Of a stretch of 64,000 nt of DNA, positions 23,801 through 32,358 are shown piece after piece. The position numbers were made by a program, and so were the translations under genes. Each line of letters begins with the position of its first letter. Position 1 is the stretch's first letter. Below the pieces are notes generated by a model, which made no database searches, was not told the DNA's origin, and was given only the letters and a program-made list of their open reading frames with translations. Origin of the DNA: Cyanophora paradoxa (lineage: Eukaryota > Glaucocystophyceae > Cyanophorales > Cyanophoraceae); contig QPMI01000085.1 of NCBI GenBank assembly GCA_004431415.1, forward strand, positions 62,001 through 126,000. Direction: 5' to 3'.

Positions 23801-26357
23801 ACCCCGCCCTCGCCACCGCCGGGCCCCTCCGCCGCGTCCGCCCCGCCCCGCCCCGCCCCGCCTCGCGGCCCTGCCGACGGGCGCGGCAGTGGTACGAGGC
23901 GTGGCGGCACGAGCTGGCGGAGCGGCACATCGTGCTCGGCATCTTCCTCGTGCACCCGACGGACGCCTTCACGCGCCCGCGCCGCCTCACCGTCCTCCTC
24001 TGCGCCCTCACCGGCTGCCTCGCCCTCTCCGCCGTCCGCCCCCCGCCCCGCCCCGCCCGCCCCGCCCCTCACACCCCCCGCAGATCTGGTTCGGCTCGCG
24101 CTGGCCGTCGCACGGGCCGCCGCCGGCTGACGGGTACCCGACGCCGGCGGTGGGCGTGTGGGTCTCGCTGTGCCTGGCGCCCGTCTACTACGCGCTGGCC
24201 TTCCTCTTCCGCCGCGTGCACCCGCGCATCGCGCGGCGCGTGGGGCCCGTGCCCCCCGACCTCACCGCCGACGCCTTCGTCGCCGCCCCGCGCCGCGTCA
24301 AGCCCCTCCCCGCCCACCCCGGCCTCCTCCTCACCCGCTCCCGCCACGCCGGCGAGGCCATGGCGCCCCGCCCCGCGTCGCCGCCGGCGCCCCGCCGCCC
24401 CTCGGCCGCCTGCGGGCCCGCGTGGCGGTGCAGGTCTCGCGCGCGGCCGCGCGCCCGGTGGCGTTCGACGCGGGGCGGGTGCCGGCGGCGGTGAACGAGG
24501 CGGTGGTGCGGGTGCAGGCGGTGTGGCGCGCCTCGCGCGTCTGGGCCGCCCGCTCCGCCGGCGCCCTCCACGCCTTCCAGCCCGAGTGGCCCTCCAGCCC
24601 GACGGCGTCAAGCACCGGCCCTACATCCCCGCCCGGCCCCGGCGCCGCGCCCGAAGCCGTCGGGGGCGGCGCGCGTGGGCCCGCGGCCGCCGCCGCTGCC
24701 GGAGGGCCTGGTGGTGCGGCGGGCGCAGGCGGCGCGGGGCTCGCGGGAGGGCCTCGAGGAGCCGGAGCGGGCGCACTCGCCTGAGCCGTCGGACCCGAAG
24801 CGGCGGCCCTCGGGCCTCCCCGGCGAGCTCGACGCCGGCTTCGGCCCGAGGGCCCCCACGGCTCCCCCGCCTCCCCCGACCCCGCCTTCGCCCTGCCCCG
24901 CCGCGGGCCCGTCCCCCGCCCCTCCAGCCCGGCGTCCCGTGCGGCGCGCCCGCTCCATCTCCCAGCCGGGCTCCCAGCGCGGCGCCCCGCCGGCGGCCGC
25001 GATGGCGCCGCTGCGGCGGGCGCGGCGGGCGCGGTCGACGCAGAGCTCGGAGAAGCTGGACGACGCGGCGGTGCACATGCAGGCGGCGTGGCGCGGCTTC
25101 GTCACCCGCCAGGCCCTCCTCGGGCGCGGCATCTCCGTCGTCACCCCCAACGAGGCCGTGCGCGCCCCCCGCCCCGCAGCGCGCCCCGCTCCCCGCCCGC
25201 GGGCGGCGCCGACGGGGCGGCAGCGGGCCAAGTGGAAGCTGCCGGCCTCGTGGAAGGCCGTGGAGCCGGCGCTCGCCGCCATCCGCATCCAGGCCGCCTG
25301 GCGCGGCTTCCTCTTCCGCCACCACAACGAGCCCGTCGCCGCACAGACCCTCGTGCGCCTCCCCCGCCCCGCCCCGCCCGCCCCGCCCGGCGGAGGCCGA
25401 CGGGCGGGGGCAGCTGGCGGTGGCGCGGGCGCGGCGGCTGCGGGAGCGGGCCGAGGAGCGGGCGCTGGAGGCGGTGCGGGCGGCGGAGGACGTCCAGCGC
25501 GCCTCCGACAACGCCAAGCTCCGCGCCGACTCCCCGCCGCCTCCCCGCGCGCCCGCCCCGCCCCGCCCTCTTCCGGCGGCGCCCGGCCGCCCTCGGCCGG
25601 CGTCGCGAAGCCGCCGTCGCGGGGCGCGGCGCGTCGCCTCTCTGTGGGCGGCTTCGAGGGCGAGGCCGTCATCCACGACGCCACGCCGGCCCCGCCCCGC
25701 CCCCGCCCCCGCGCCGGCGGAGGAGGAGACGAGCTTCGGGGGGCGTGGGCGGGGCGGCGCGGGCCGCGGGCGCGGACCGTGAGCGACCCGCGGCTGGGGC
25801 GCGTGCTCCTCTTCGAGGGGACGGCCCAGGCCCTCGTCCGCGGCGCCCTCCGCACCGCCATGCCCCAGCCGCCCGCCCCCGCCCCCGCCCGAGCCCGCTC
25901 GCCCTCCCCGAGGCGCCGGCCGAGAAGGGCGCCTCGGAGGCCGCCGCCGCGGAGCCGGCCAAGCCGGCGGCCGGCAGGAAGCGGGCGGGCATCAGCATGG
26001 CGCGGGCCCGCCCCGGGCGCGCCCCGTGGTTCTTTGCCTACGCTGCCTACATCCTCGCCTTCGCGTGCGCCCGCCCCGCCCCGCCCCGCCCGCACCGGGG
26101 CGCGATGCTGAGGGTGGGGCAGGGCGGCGCTGATCTTCGGGTACTGCGCGATCGTGTACGGCGTGAGCCTGCCGAAGGGCCCGACGAACGACGCGTGGCT
26201 CGAGTCGGCGGCGATCGCCTTCATCCAGGAGGCGCTGCTCATCGAGCCCGTCGTCTGCGCTCTGCTCGCCGCGTACGAGACGGCCATCATGCCGGCCGCC
26301 GTCCGCGTCTCCTCCCTCCTCACCGACCTCCGCCACTCCCTCGCCCTCGGCGACTGA
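3982..26357 (+). CDS. Giant polycystin-1-like receptor with filamin-like repeats, REJ, GPS and five TM segments
   Basis: One very large gene with dozens of short introns, on the order of 6,000 residues. Order: signal peptide; glycosyltransferase-fold region; cadherin-like repeats; filamin/Ig-like repeats with a Cys-rich segment; REJ region; GAIN-like region; GPS (CEFF...HLTDFAVLL); TM1; polycystin-1-type TM2 (HPTDAFTRPRRLTVLL); TM3; a long cytoplasmic loop with IQ motifs; TM4-TM5; stop. The first splice (exon 3982-5860, intron 5861-5917) is phase-consistent and joins the N-terminal region to the repeats. N-glycosylation sequons are very abundant before the GPS. In polycystin-1 relatives the extracellular part senses ligands or force, autoproteolysis occurs at the HL/T site, and the membrane part partners with channels. 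This protein ends after TM5, so the usual TM6-TM11 channel-like half is missing. Fusion of two adjacent genes cannot be fully excluded without transcript data. Confidence 0.82.
5918..9900 (+). other. Cadherin-like/beta-sandwich repeat region of the polycystin-like gene
   Basis: Short exons encode repeats such as VNGAPTLTPPGPFNTTQN, NQPPVASDVFTVVDAG and VNDLPMLAQSRTSTPENVV, each opening with the N-D/Q-x-P-x-L pattern common to cadherin-like and related extracellular beta-sandwich repeats. Other pieces (FSFTYSVSDGRLSASGTAFI) match repeat ends. Introns are 50-70 nt, moderate GC, with ordinary GT...CAG ends. The stretch about 8000-9900 is less clearly repetitive. Confidence 0.6.
9901..18240 (+). 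other. Filamin/Ig-like repeat region with Cys-rich insert, polycystin-like gene
   Basis: Filamin-type signatures recur: GIYVLSIKINHEHIVGSP (about 10.2 kb), TQARDEFGNFQDHA (14.7 kb), YGQDRFQNLPMRAD (15.2 kb), ARDAFDNYQNN (15.6 kb), GFYLIDVTLDGQPLVGSPY (16.5 kb), IFGRDRFENDV (18.0 kb). About 11.7-12.5 kb is Cys-rich (GGQCYSGRCYNNKC; CTGEVCAECLGNSTCNYY), resembling EGF- or PSI-like modules. In contrast to the filamin array at 53-64 kb, the D-x-F-G-N-type turn is not interrupted by introns here. Confidence 0.65.
18377..20750 (+). other. REJ-like region of the polycystin-like gene
   Basis: Exons carry REJ-type pieces: FVNPEAALSRAWTSITWTL, TYRWNCTVNGNHFDLSS with a nearby Cys, LLRGFTYRFRAEVTDDNA, and a repeat of PARFCNIFSSPMSGVAL. 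The W-x-C / F-x-x-x-V-T-D pattern before a GAIN-GPS module is the architecture of polycystin-1 and PKDREJ. Composition is still moderate; extreme GC begins after this part. Confidence 0.65.
21160..23090 (+). other. GAIN-like and GPS autoproteolysis region of the polycystin-like gene
   Basis: The exon at about 21.2-21.6 kb is helical (SVVVGVLNDALDA, REEIREDVMKALESAIDAIV), as in the GAIN subdomain A. The GPS spans exons at about 22.8-23.09 kb: CGDSYKFSFEC, CEFFNETSNTYRPEGV, DGTCTCA, then THLTDFAVLL after a GC-rich intron. The paired Cys and the H-L-T tripeptide needed for self-cleavage are present. Confidence 0.75.
21638..21722 (+). repeat. Low-complexity CCCCA/CA tract in an intron
   Basis: Within an intron of the polycystin-like gene, CACCCC-type repeats pass into a (CA)n run and end at GGCGCAG. 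It marks the boundary between moderate-GC exons upstream and extreme-GC exons downstream. Confidence 0.85.
23195..26357 (+). other. Membrane region (TM1-TM5) with three IQ-type motifs, polycystin-like gene
   Basis: TM1 is IVGSIYLLYLFFAFVGY (about 23.24 kb). TM2 follows HPTDAFTRPRRLTVLL (23.95 kb), TM3 is VWVSLCLAPVYYALAFLFRR (24.16 kb), TM4 WFFAYAAYILAFA (26.03 kb) and TM5 about AFIQEALLIEPVVCALLAA (26.22-26.27 kb), all in the polycystin-1 order. Unlike polycystin-1, no PLAT domain is visible between TM1 and TM2. The TM3-TM4 loop holds calmodulin-type IQ motifs: VRVQAVWRASRVWAAR (24.51 kb, weak), VHMQAAWRGFVTRQ (25.07 kb), IRIQAAWRGFLFRH (25.28 kb). Translation stops at 26355-26357 and the sequence beyond is non-coding. 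Confidence 0.7.
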
Positions 26358-27472
26358 GCCCCCCTCCCCTGTACATAGCCGCCGGGCCCCGCCCCGCCCC
26401 CCTCGCAGCTCCCGCCGGGGGCTATGCCCCGCCCTGAGCGAACCCGAGGGGGCTCTTCCTGCCTCAGCTTGATTTATTCCCTCGGCCCGGCGGCTTATAC
26501 TTTATTATACCAGATGTGCAGTGTTTTCTAATGTCTTGTTGGGCAAACGTCCCAATAACTGAATCAGTGTATCGCGATCGTCTCGTGATCATGATGTCGC
26601 ATGCGGATCCAACGATCATGATATACTGCGGTAGTGCCTAAGGGCCTGTCATGCCATCATGGCATGATCATGTTGTTGCTGCGCAACGGCGAGTCGCTGA
26701 GCGTCCTGGGGCCCCGGGGCCGGGCCCCGGCCCAGCGGGGGGCTCCAAGGTTCATGATCACTGATCATGAGTCACTGAGTCAAGTCTTGAAGGCTGAAAC
26801 TTTTGAAATCAAGGCTTACTAAGTTAAGCTCAGCCTGGCCATGGCAGCCGCGTGAGCGGCTTCAGGTTTCGCGAGTTAATGCCTTCAAGCCCCTGAGCTT
26901 CCGTGCCACGGTGGCCCATGCCAAAGTTCATGTCATGATGATCAACTCAGTGACTCAGTGACTGTAGCTAGTACTACTAGGCTACGGTACTCAGTGATCA
27001 TGACTAGCCTAGTAGGGGCCCCCGGGGGGCCCGGGGGGCTTCACCGCCGGGCCGTGGCACTGCCAGGCTGAGTCAAGGCCCTGAGGCTTCAAGCCTCAGG
27101 GCCTTAAGGCCGCCGGGCTTCGAATTCGGGCTTCATGATCATTAAATTCCGAAGTTCAAGGCTTACTAAAAAGTTATTATTAGTAGTGCCTTCATGATGA
27201 CTCATGATCAGTGAACCGCTGAGGAAGGCCCTGAGGCCCCGAGGGTAATTATAATTTAGAAAGCGTAAACTTAATCTTGAAAGTTCCGAAGTTCCGAAGT
27301 TCCGGAGTTCAAGCCTAGCTATATATACTATGATATGCAACTCATGATCACCGACTCACTACTTAAGCAGGTGTCATGGTCAGGTGGGGTGGGGCAGTCT
27401 TCTAGGGCTTGCAACCGGCAGCGCGGCGAGCGGCCTTGGGGCAGGGCAGGCTGGCAGGGCGGGGCGCGGGGA
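26358..27472. other. Convergent intergenic spacer, AT-richer and palindrome-rich
   Basis: No credible gene. The region is a mosaic of very short palindromic words (TGATCA, TCATGA, CTAG, GGGCCC) and reiterated phrases such as GAAGTTCCGAAGTTCCGAAG, ACTCAGTGACTCAGTGA and GGCCCTGAGGC. It separates the 3' ends of the polycystin-like gene and the minus-strand reductase and must contain both terminators; no canonical AATAAA is obvious. Confidence 0.7.
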
Positions 27473-28961
27473 TCACCACGGGATCTGCTTGCGGTCGCTC
27501 CAGAAGCCGCCGGAGGAGGCGACCTCGAGGGCGACGTAGAGGGGCGTCTCGGCGCCCTCCTCCGGCGAGAGCGGCGCCCGCGGGCCCGCCATGTCCGTCC
27601 GCACCCACCCCTGGCCCCCGCGTCACCCACACCGCCCCTCGCGCCCCGTCCCCAGCAGCTGGCAGCGGCCGGCGGGCGCACCGGGTGCTGCGCCCCCGTG
27701 TCAGCTGCGCGGGGCGGGGGTGGGAGCGGCGGGCGGGACGGACGACGGCGTTGACTCGGACGCGGCGGGGTGCGAGGTCCCGCGCCAGGATTCGCGCCAG
27801 CGCCGACGCCCCGATCTTGCTCACCTGCGCCGCCCCTCCAGGCCGAGCCCCTCCCCGCCCCCCGGCATGGGCCGGCCACGGGGGTGCGCACGCCGTAGCT
27901 GCCGGGGAGTGATCATGAGGGGGGCAAGCGGGGCGCGGGGGGTGGGCGCGGGGCGGGCACGCGCACGTGGTGTTGGGCCAGCCCTGCTGCTGGTGCCGCC
28001 CCGCCGCGACGGCGTTGACGAAGTCGAGCATCAGCGCGCACCTGCCCCCCCGTCGCTGGCGCCGCCGCTGGGGGGTGGGCCCGGGGCGGGGGCGGGCGGA
28101 CAGGGCGTCGCGGGAGAGGTCGGGGGCCATGAACGCCTCCCGCAGGGGCCCCGAGAGCATCCCGACCGTCCCCGCCGTCGACGAGACGACCACCACGCTG
28201 CCGCCGTCCCGCACCAGCGGCACCAGCGCGTCGGTGGTGTTCAACGTCCCAAAGAAGTTGCAGTGGACCGTCGTCCGAGCGATGTGCTCGTTCACCTCGG
28301 GCCCCTTGAAGGCGATCTTCCAGGACGACCGGCCGCGAAGTTAGGTTCCTTTGGCCAGCAGGACCCGCGGCAGCAGCACTTACTGCGGCATTGCAGACCT
28401 GGCCCAGTGGCATGCGCGCATTGAGTAAGACAGTAAGGCGGACAGGATATCGAGCGCATGCGCACGAGGATGTCAATTCCACCCCACTGTTTCTTCAGAA
28501 ACGCGGCGAGCCTCTGGATGCTCGCCTGGTCCACAATATCCTGCGATACCAGCACGCATTTTACTATGCCGCCCACGCGCGAAGGGCACATGCGCACGGC
28601 CTGGTGGAAGACGACGTTCGAGAGCCCCTCTCTGCGGAGCTCAGCGACAGCTGCCTGGCCGCGCGTCTCGTCTCGTGCCTGCAGGCGCATACCAATAAGC
28701 TCGCTGCGCAGAGCGGCAGCGCCCACCGTGCCACGGTGGGCTTGCTGGCGCGCCGCGGACGCCGCCGCGGCCAGCCTGGTGCCGGAACGAGCGACGTCGC
28801 ACCGTGAGGACAACAGTGGCGCACTTCCTCGCCAGCCCGCGTACGATGGCGTAGCCGATGCCCTTGTTGCCGCCTACGGCGTACGGGGTCGTACGTATGC
28901 GCGTGCGCAGCACGGAGCGGCGAGGATACTCACCAGTTACGACGGCGACGCGCTGCGCCAT
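27473..28961 (-). CDS. Carbonyl reductase-like short-chain dehydrogenase (CBR1 family)
   Basis: NADPH-dependent SDR of the CBR1 type, expected to reduce carbonyls/quinones in the cytosol. Reconstructed exons read MAQRVAVVTG-GNKGIGYAIVRGL (Rossmann TGxxxGIG), ARDETRGQAAVAELRREGL, IQRLAAFLKKQWGGIDIL, a 15-nt micro-exon VCNAA (28384-28398), IAFKGPEVNEHIARTTV, CNFFGTLNTTDALVPLV, VVVVSSTAGTVGML (catalytic Ser), SYGV-SKIGASALARIL (catalytic Tyr and Lys, split by an intron), and WVRTDMAGPRAPLSPEEGAE near the C-terminus, the CBR1 CPGWVxTDM/EGAETP signature. The usual NNAG is CNAA here. Introns of the 3' half are CCCCG-rich. It is divergent from VTA1, 226 bp between start codons. The start ATG sits exactly before the Rossmann strand. 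Confidence 0.88.
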
Positions 28962-29187
28962 CGGAATGACCGGTGAACCACCGATGTCCTCCGTACCCCT
29001 GCTGCACGGCATCAGCGCATTGTAGAGCAAACACGTGCAACGCGGCACTCTCGCTAAGCAGCCACAGCGCTCTAAACGTGCAACGCGGCATTGTAGCTAA
29101 TCAGCCAAAGCGATCTGAGGTTTGGCTCGATTGCCAAGGGCGTGCGGCGTACACAGCGGCACCGGTTTCAGCCCAGCTCCTATAGCT
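28962..29187. promoter_or_regulatory. Probable bidirectional promoter (reductase / VTA1)
   Basis: 226 bp between two divergent start codons. It contains a near-repeat (CTAAACGTGCAACGCGGCA at about 29070 and an upstream CACGTGCAACGCGGCA at about 29032), a possible shared factor site. No TATA box is obvious. Confidence 0.4.
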
Positions 29188-30606
29188 ATGAACGACGTTC
29201 CGCCCGCCGCGGCTGCCGTCAAGCCCTACATGATGCGCGCCGCGGAGCTCGATGCGGCGGATCCGCTGGGTCCGCCCGCCCGCTCCCTGGCCATGGCCTC
29301 TGCGCGGCTGACGAAGAAACGCAGTCGCGTACTTCTGTAGGCTCTATTCTGTGCAACAGGCCATGGCGCTCCCCGCTTTCCAGGGGGACCAGGTCGTGAG
29401 AAAGTGGGTTCGTTGAGCCGCGCGCTGGGCGCCGCACTGCGGCATGGGCGCTGAGTGTACCGCCCGCTGCGCAGGTCGTCGCGCTTCTTGATCGGCTAGA
29501 GGCGAGCGGGCCTTGTGCCGCTATTGGCTTGCACTGAACCTTCGTGCGCAGAGAGACAAGCAGCAGCTGGATCCGACGAGAGTGGCACAGGGGCGAGAAC
29601 ACATGGAAGGCTTCGCGCTCCAGGTGTTCAAAGCGGCAGACGACGAGGATCGCTCGGGCGCTGCGACGCTTGCGACTGCGAGGTGCCGGAATCGTGTGTG
29701 ACCGTGGAGCTTTCCGGTGAGGGTGAAAAGCGGGGCGCAGGTCGTATTACGCAGCTTCGAACTTTTTCGAAGTCTGCTCGCAGTTCGGACCCGTTGACCC
29801 GCAGCTCGTCACTATGCAAAAGTACGCGAAATTCAAGTCGGTGGAGATCACGCGCGCCATCAAGGCAGGGCAGGTCCCCCGCGCCGGCCCCCCAGCTGGC
29901 GAGGACCTCCCCTCGCCGCCGGACGAGGCGCCCGCCCCGCCGCGGGAGCAACCGCCAGCCCCGCAGCTGCAGTCGCGCTCCTCATTCCGGGCCCCCGACA
30001 CGGCGAGCGGCCCGCCGCCCGCCGGGCCGGGCACGGGCGCTGCGATCTCGCCGGCTCCGTCGCGCGGGCCGCACGGCGACGCGCCGCCCTCGTACAGCTA
30101 CGGGCCAGCGCCGCCCTCCCAGCCTTGGGGCGCCTCGGGGCCTGCCCCGCCCTCGAGGTCCGCCGCCCCTCTCCCCGTCTCCCGCGCCCGACGCTCACCG
30201 GTTGCCGCAGGCTCGGGGCCCCTACCGCGGCGCCCTCGCCGGCGGCATCTGGGCACCTCAACTCGCAGTGCGTCCTCCGGAGGCAGACATCCGGCCGCAT
30301 TTCCTACATCGTTGCGTGCAGGTCGGCGTCGGGGCTAGCGGGGCCGGCGGGGCCCGCGGACGTGGCGCGCATGGCGGAGGCGCAGCGGTGCGCGCTGGGC
30401 CGGGGCCCTCGCCGCCTCACGCCTCTAACGCGCGGCTTGGGGTGGCAGCTACGCGAAGTACGCCGTCAGCGGTGCGTGCCGTGCCGGGGCTGACGCCGGC
30501 GCGGGCCTGACGTGCGGCTGGGGCGGCAGCTCTGCAGTTCAGCGACGCCCAGGAGGCTGTCAAAAATTTGCGCGCCGCTCTTAGCATCCTCACCGGCGAC
30601 CCCTGA
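29188..30606 (+). CDS. VTA1: VTA1/LIP5-like ESCRT-III/VPS4 cofactor
   Basis: Stimulates the VPS4 ATPase that recycles ESCRT-III during multivesicular-body sorting (cytosol/endosome). Exons read MNDVPPAAAAVKPYMMRAAE (N-terminal tandem-MIT region), YFCRLYSVQQAMALPAFQG, LDPTRVAQGREHMEGFALQV followed by FKAADDEDRSG, then FEVCSQFGPVDPQLVTMQKY and AKFKSVEITRAIKAGQ, closely following the VTA1 N-domain. A long Pro/Ala/Ser-rich linker (about 29870-30180) follows, as in the family, and the C-terminal VTA1 helix pair SYAKYAVSALQF-SDAQEAVKNLRAALSIL ends in a stop at 30604-30606. The last intron is GTGCG...GGCAG, GC-rich. Family length is about 300-450 aa, and this is consistent. Divergent with the reductase, convergent with DAD1. 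Confidence 0.9.
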
Positions 30607-30812
30607 CCCGCCCCTGAGTCCGCAGCTAGTCTGCCCCCCCTCCCTCCCCGCTTTGTTATCATAGCTGTGCAGACGGTGAAGCTGTTGATGGCAGCAACGC
30701 GCACAAAATCGTGAACGTTTTGAGAGCAGGAGGATACGGAAAGAGCAGGAGGAAGGGGTTGAGGGCGCCCGGGGGACCGCGTGAGTTCGCCCGGCGGCGG
30801 CGACCGGCGAGC
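30607..30812. other. Convergent 3' intergenic spacer VTA1/DAD1
   Basis: 206 bp between the two stop codons. Nothing recognisable except a short C-rich run and a purine-rich AGAGCAGGAGGA stretch. Must contain both polyadenylation regions. Confidence 0.5.
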
Positions 30813-31250
30813 TTAGCCGATGAAGTTCACGACCTGCTGAGCGTTATTGCGAGCGCGATTCGGCGTACCGCGAGCGCCAACGCACCATGAGGTGCATGAT
30901 GATGTTGCAGATTAGCCAGTCCGCGTAGGCGCGCTCGGCACTGATGCCCTTGAAGTCAATTGAGTTGTCCTTGTTGACTTGCAACCGGAGGTTCACTGCA
31001 CGACGGAGGTGAGGCGCGCGCTGGCCGTCGATGGCAGGGTGTCGCGCGGCGGACCTGTCAGGACGAAGCTACCCACGCACGAAATGAAGCCCGAGAGGAA
31101 GGCGTTGAAAGGGAACGTTCCGACGATCATGCAATACAGGAACTGGGCCGCGCCGGTGAGCAGCTGGAACAGCAGGAAGCAATCGATGACTCGGAGGCGC
31201 ATCGGCGTCCTTGTCATGTACTCCTTCGTCGCCCGCGTGATGGCGTCCAT
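30813..31250 (-). CDS. DAD1: DAD1/OST2, subunit of the oligosaccharyltransferase complex
   Basis: Small ER membrane protein required for N-glycosylation (stability of the OST complex). The first exon reads [60 protein letters not shown], almost diagnostic for DAD1. After an intron (GTCCGCCG...CAG) follows [19 protein letters not shown] with [18 protein letters not shown], and a final tiny exon VVNFIG-stop joined across a GTGCGT...CAGCAG intron, matching the conserved C-terminus. Length about 113 aa, the same as human DAD1; three TM segments. Divergent from the LOG-family gene with 199 bp between the start codons. Confidence 0.95.
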
Positions 31251-31449
31251 GACTTCGTTGTTTCGAGGCCTTTGCTGTGTCCGACCGGGTGGGTACGTAA
31301 GCGGCCGTGAACTAGAGTACCCCAACCGCCCGCAACTCAGCGGCAACTGAGCTGCCGCTTGGTTGCGCTAGCGCGGTCAGAGGCTAGCGCTCGCAGCGCT
31401 GCGTGAAGGGTTTTTGGATCAAGCTGGTGAAGACCGCTCCTAACAGCTG
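31251..31449. promoter_or_regulatory. Probable bidirectional promoter (DAD1 / LOG-family gene)
   Basis: 199 bp between divergent start codons, containing GCTAGCGC-type words and repeated GCTGCGTGA motifs. No TATA-like box. Inferred from gene arrangement only. Confidence 0.35.
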
Positions 31450-32358
31450 ATGGAGCCGCACCGCTGCGTGACAGTCTTCGGATCGAGCTCGGCGCGTCCC
31501 GGCGAGCCGCTCTGGGATGTCGCGGAGGATCTCGGGAGACAGCTCGCTCTCGCCGGCTTCAAAGTAGTACGCGCGTCGCCTATAGGGAGTATGGCAGCGC
31601 GTCGCCTCTAGAGATTATAGCTAAATGCAGACTGCTCGCGTTCGCGTACGCATAATGCGCGCTGCGAAGATCAATGGAGGCTACACGGGGACGATGGAAG
31701 CCAGCTCGAAAGGAGCTCGGGAAGCAGGGGGCCGAGTTGAAGGAGTTGTGGTCTCATCCTTATTCCCGTCGCGGTCCCACGGCAACCATTATCTGACGGA
31801 TATTACGGATACCCCGTCATTGGTTGCCAGGCTGGACAAGCTGACCGGTGCCCGTAGCCCGACCGAAAATTAATGTTTCACGATCGATATCGATGCGCAC
31901 GGGCCCAGACCGCTCGGATGTCTTCGTCGTGCTGCCGGGGCAACTGGGAACGGCGGCGGAGCTCTTTCTCGCGTGCGACCTCCTAAGCCTAGCTGCTGAG
32001 CATTCTTGAACTCTACCTGCACCATGCATATGACCAGCCTTGCGCAGTTGGAATCTTGCGTGGTGAGTGCCGCTTGCGACAAACAGCGCGCGTCGCGCGC
32101 GTGTGGCCCGAGACCGCGCCCAGGCTGCTCCCGCTGGCGGCGACGCCCGAGGGGGCAACGTCGCCGGCGGCGGGTTGCCGAAGGCCGCTGGTGGTGTGCT
32201 TCAGGCAGCCGTGGCAAGGGGTGGTGGAGGCGCTGGGGCGGGCGCTGGAGCTGCGCGAGAGCGTCATGCGGCACGTCGTCTTCGTCGACGATGCTGCCGA
32301 GGCCCTCCAGCACTGTCTCCGCCACGGCCAGGGCCCCGCGCCGGGCTCCGCCCCCTAG
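31450..32358 (+). CDS. LOG: LOG-family (lysine-decarboxylase-like) nucleoside 5'-monophosphate phosphoribohydrolase
   Basis: The family cleaves (cytokinin) nucleoside monophosphates to base and ribose-5-phosphate. Exon 1 (31450-31563) MEPHRCVTVFGSSSARPGE ends LGRQLALAGFK. Exon 2 (from 31670) is INGGYTGTMEASSKGAREA with GGRVEGVVVSSLFPSR. Exon 3 (from 31909) is DRSDVFVVLPGQLGTAAELF, the PGGxGTxxE box but with Gln for the second Gly. Next ILELYLHHAYDQPCAVGIL, and last PLVVCFRQPWQGVVEALGRA with MRHVVFVDDAAEALQHCL and a stop at 32358. Exon 1/2 and 2/3 junctions are phase-consistent. One junction requires an unusually short 28-nt intron (31973-32000), and the splice after 32050 is not resolved. Fold assignment strong; substrate unknown. 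Confidence 0.85.

Noticed and set aside
24608-26323. 571-codon minus-strand ORF
   Set aside because: Antisense shadow of extreme-GC exons and introns of the polycystin-like gene; Arg/Ala/Gly/Pro-only composition and no domain.
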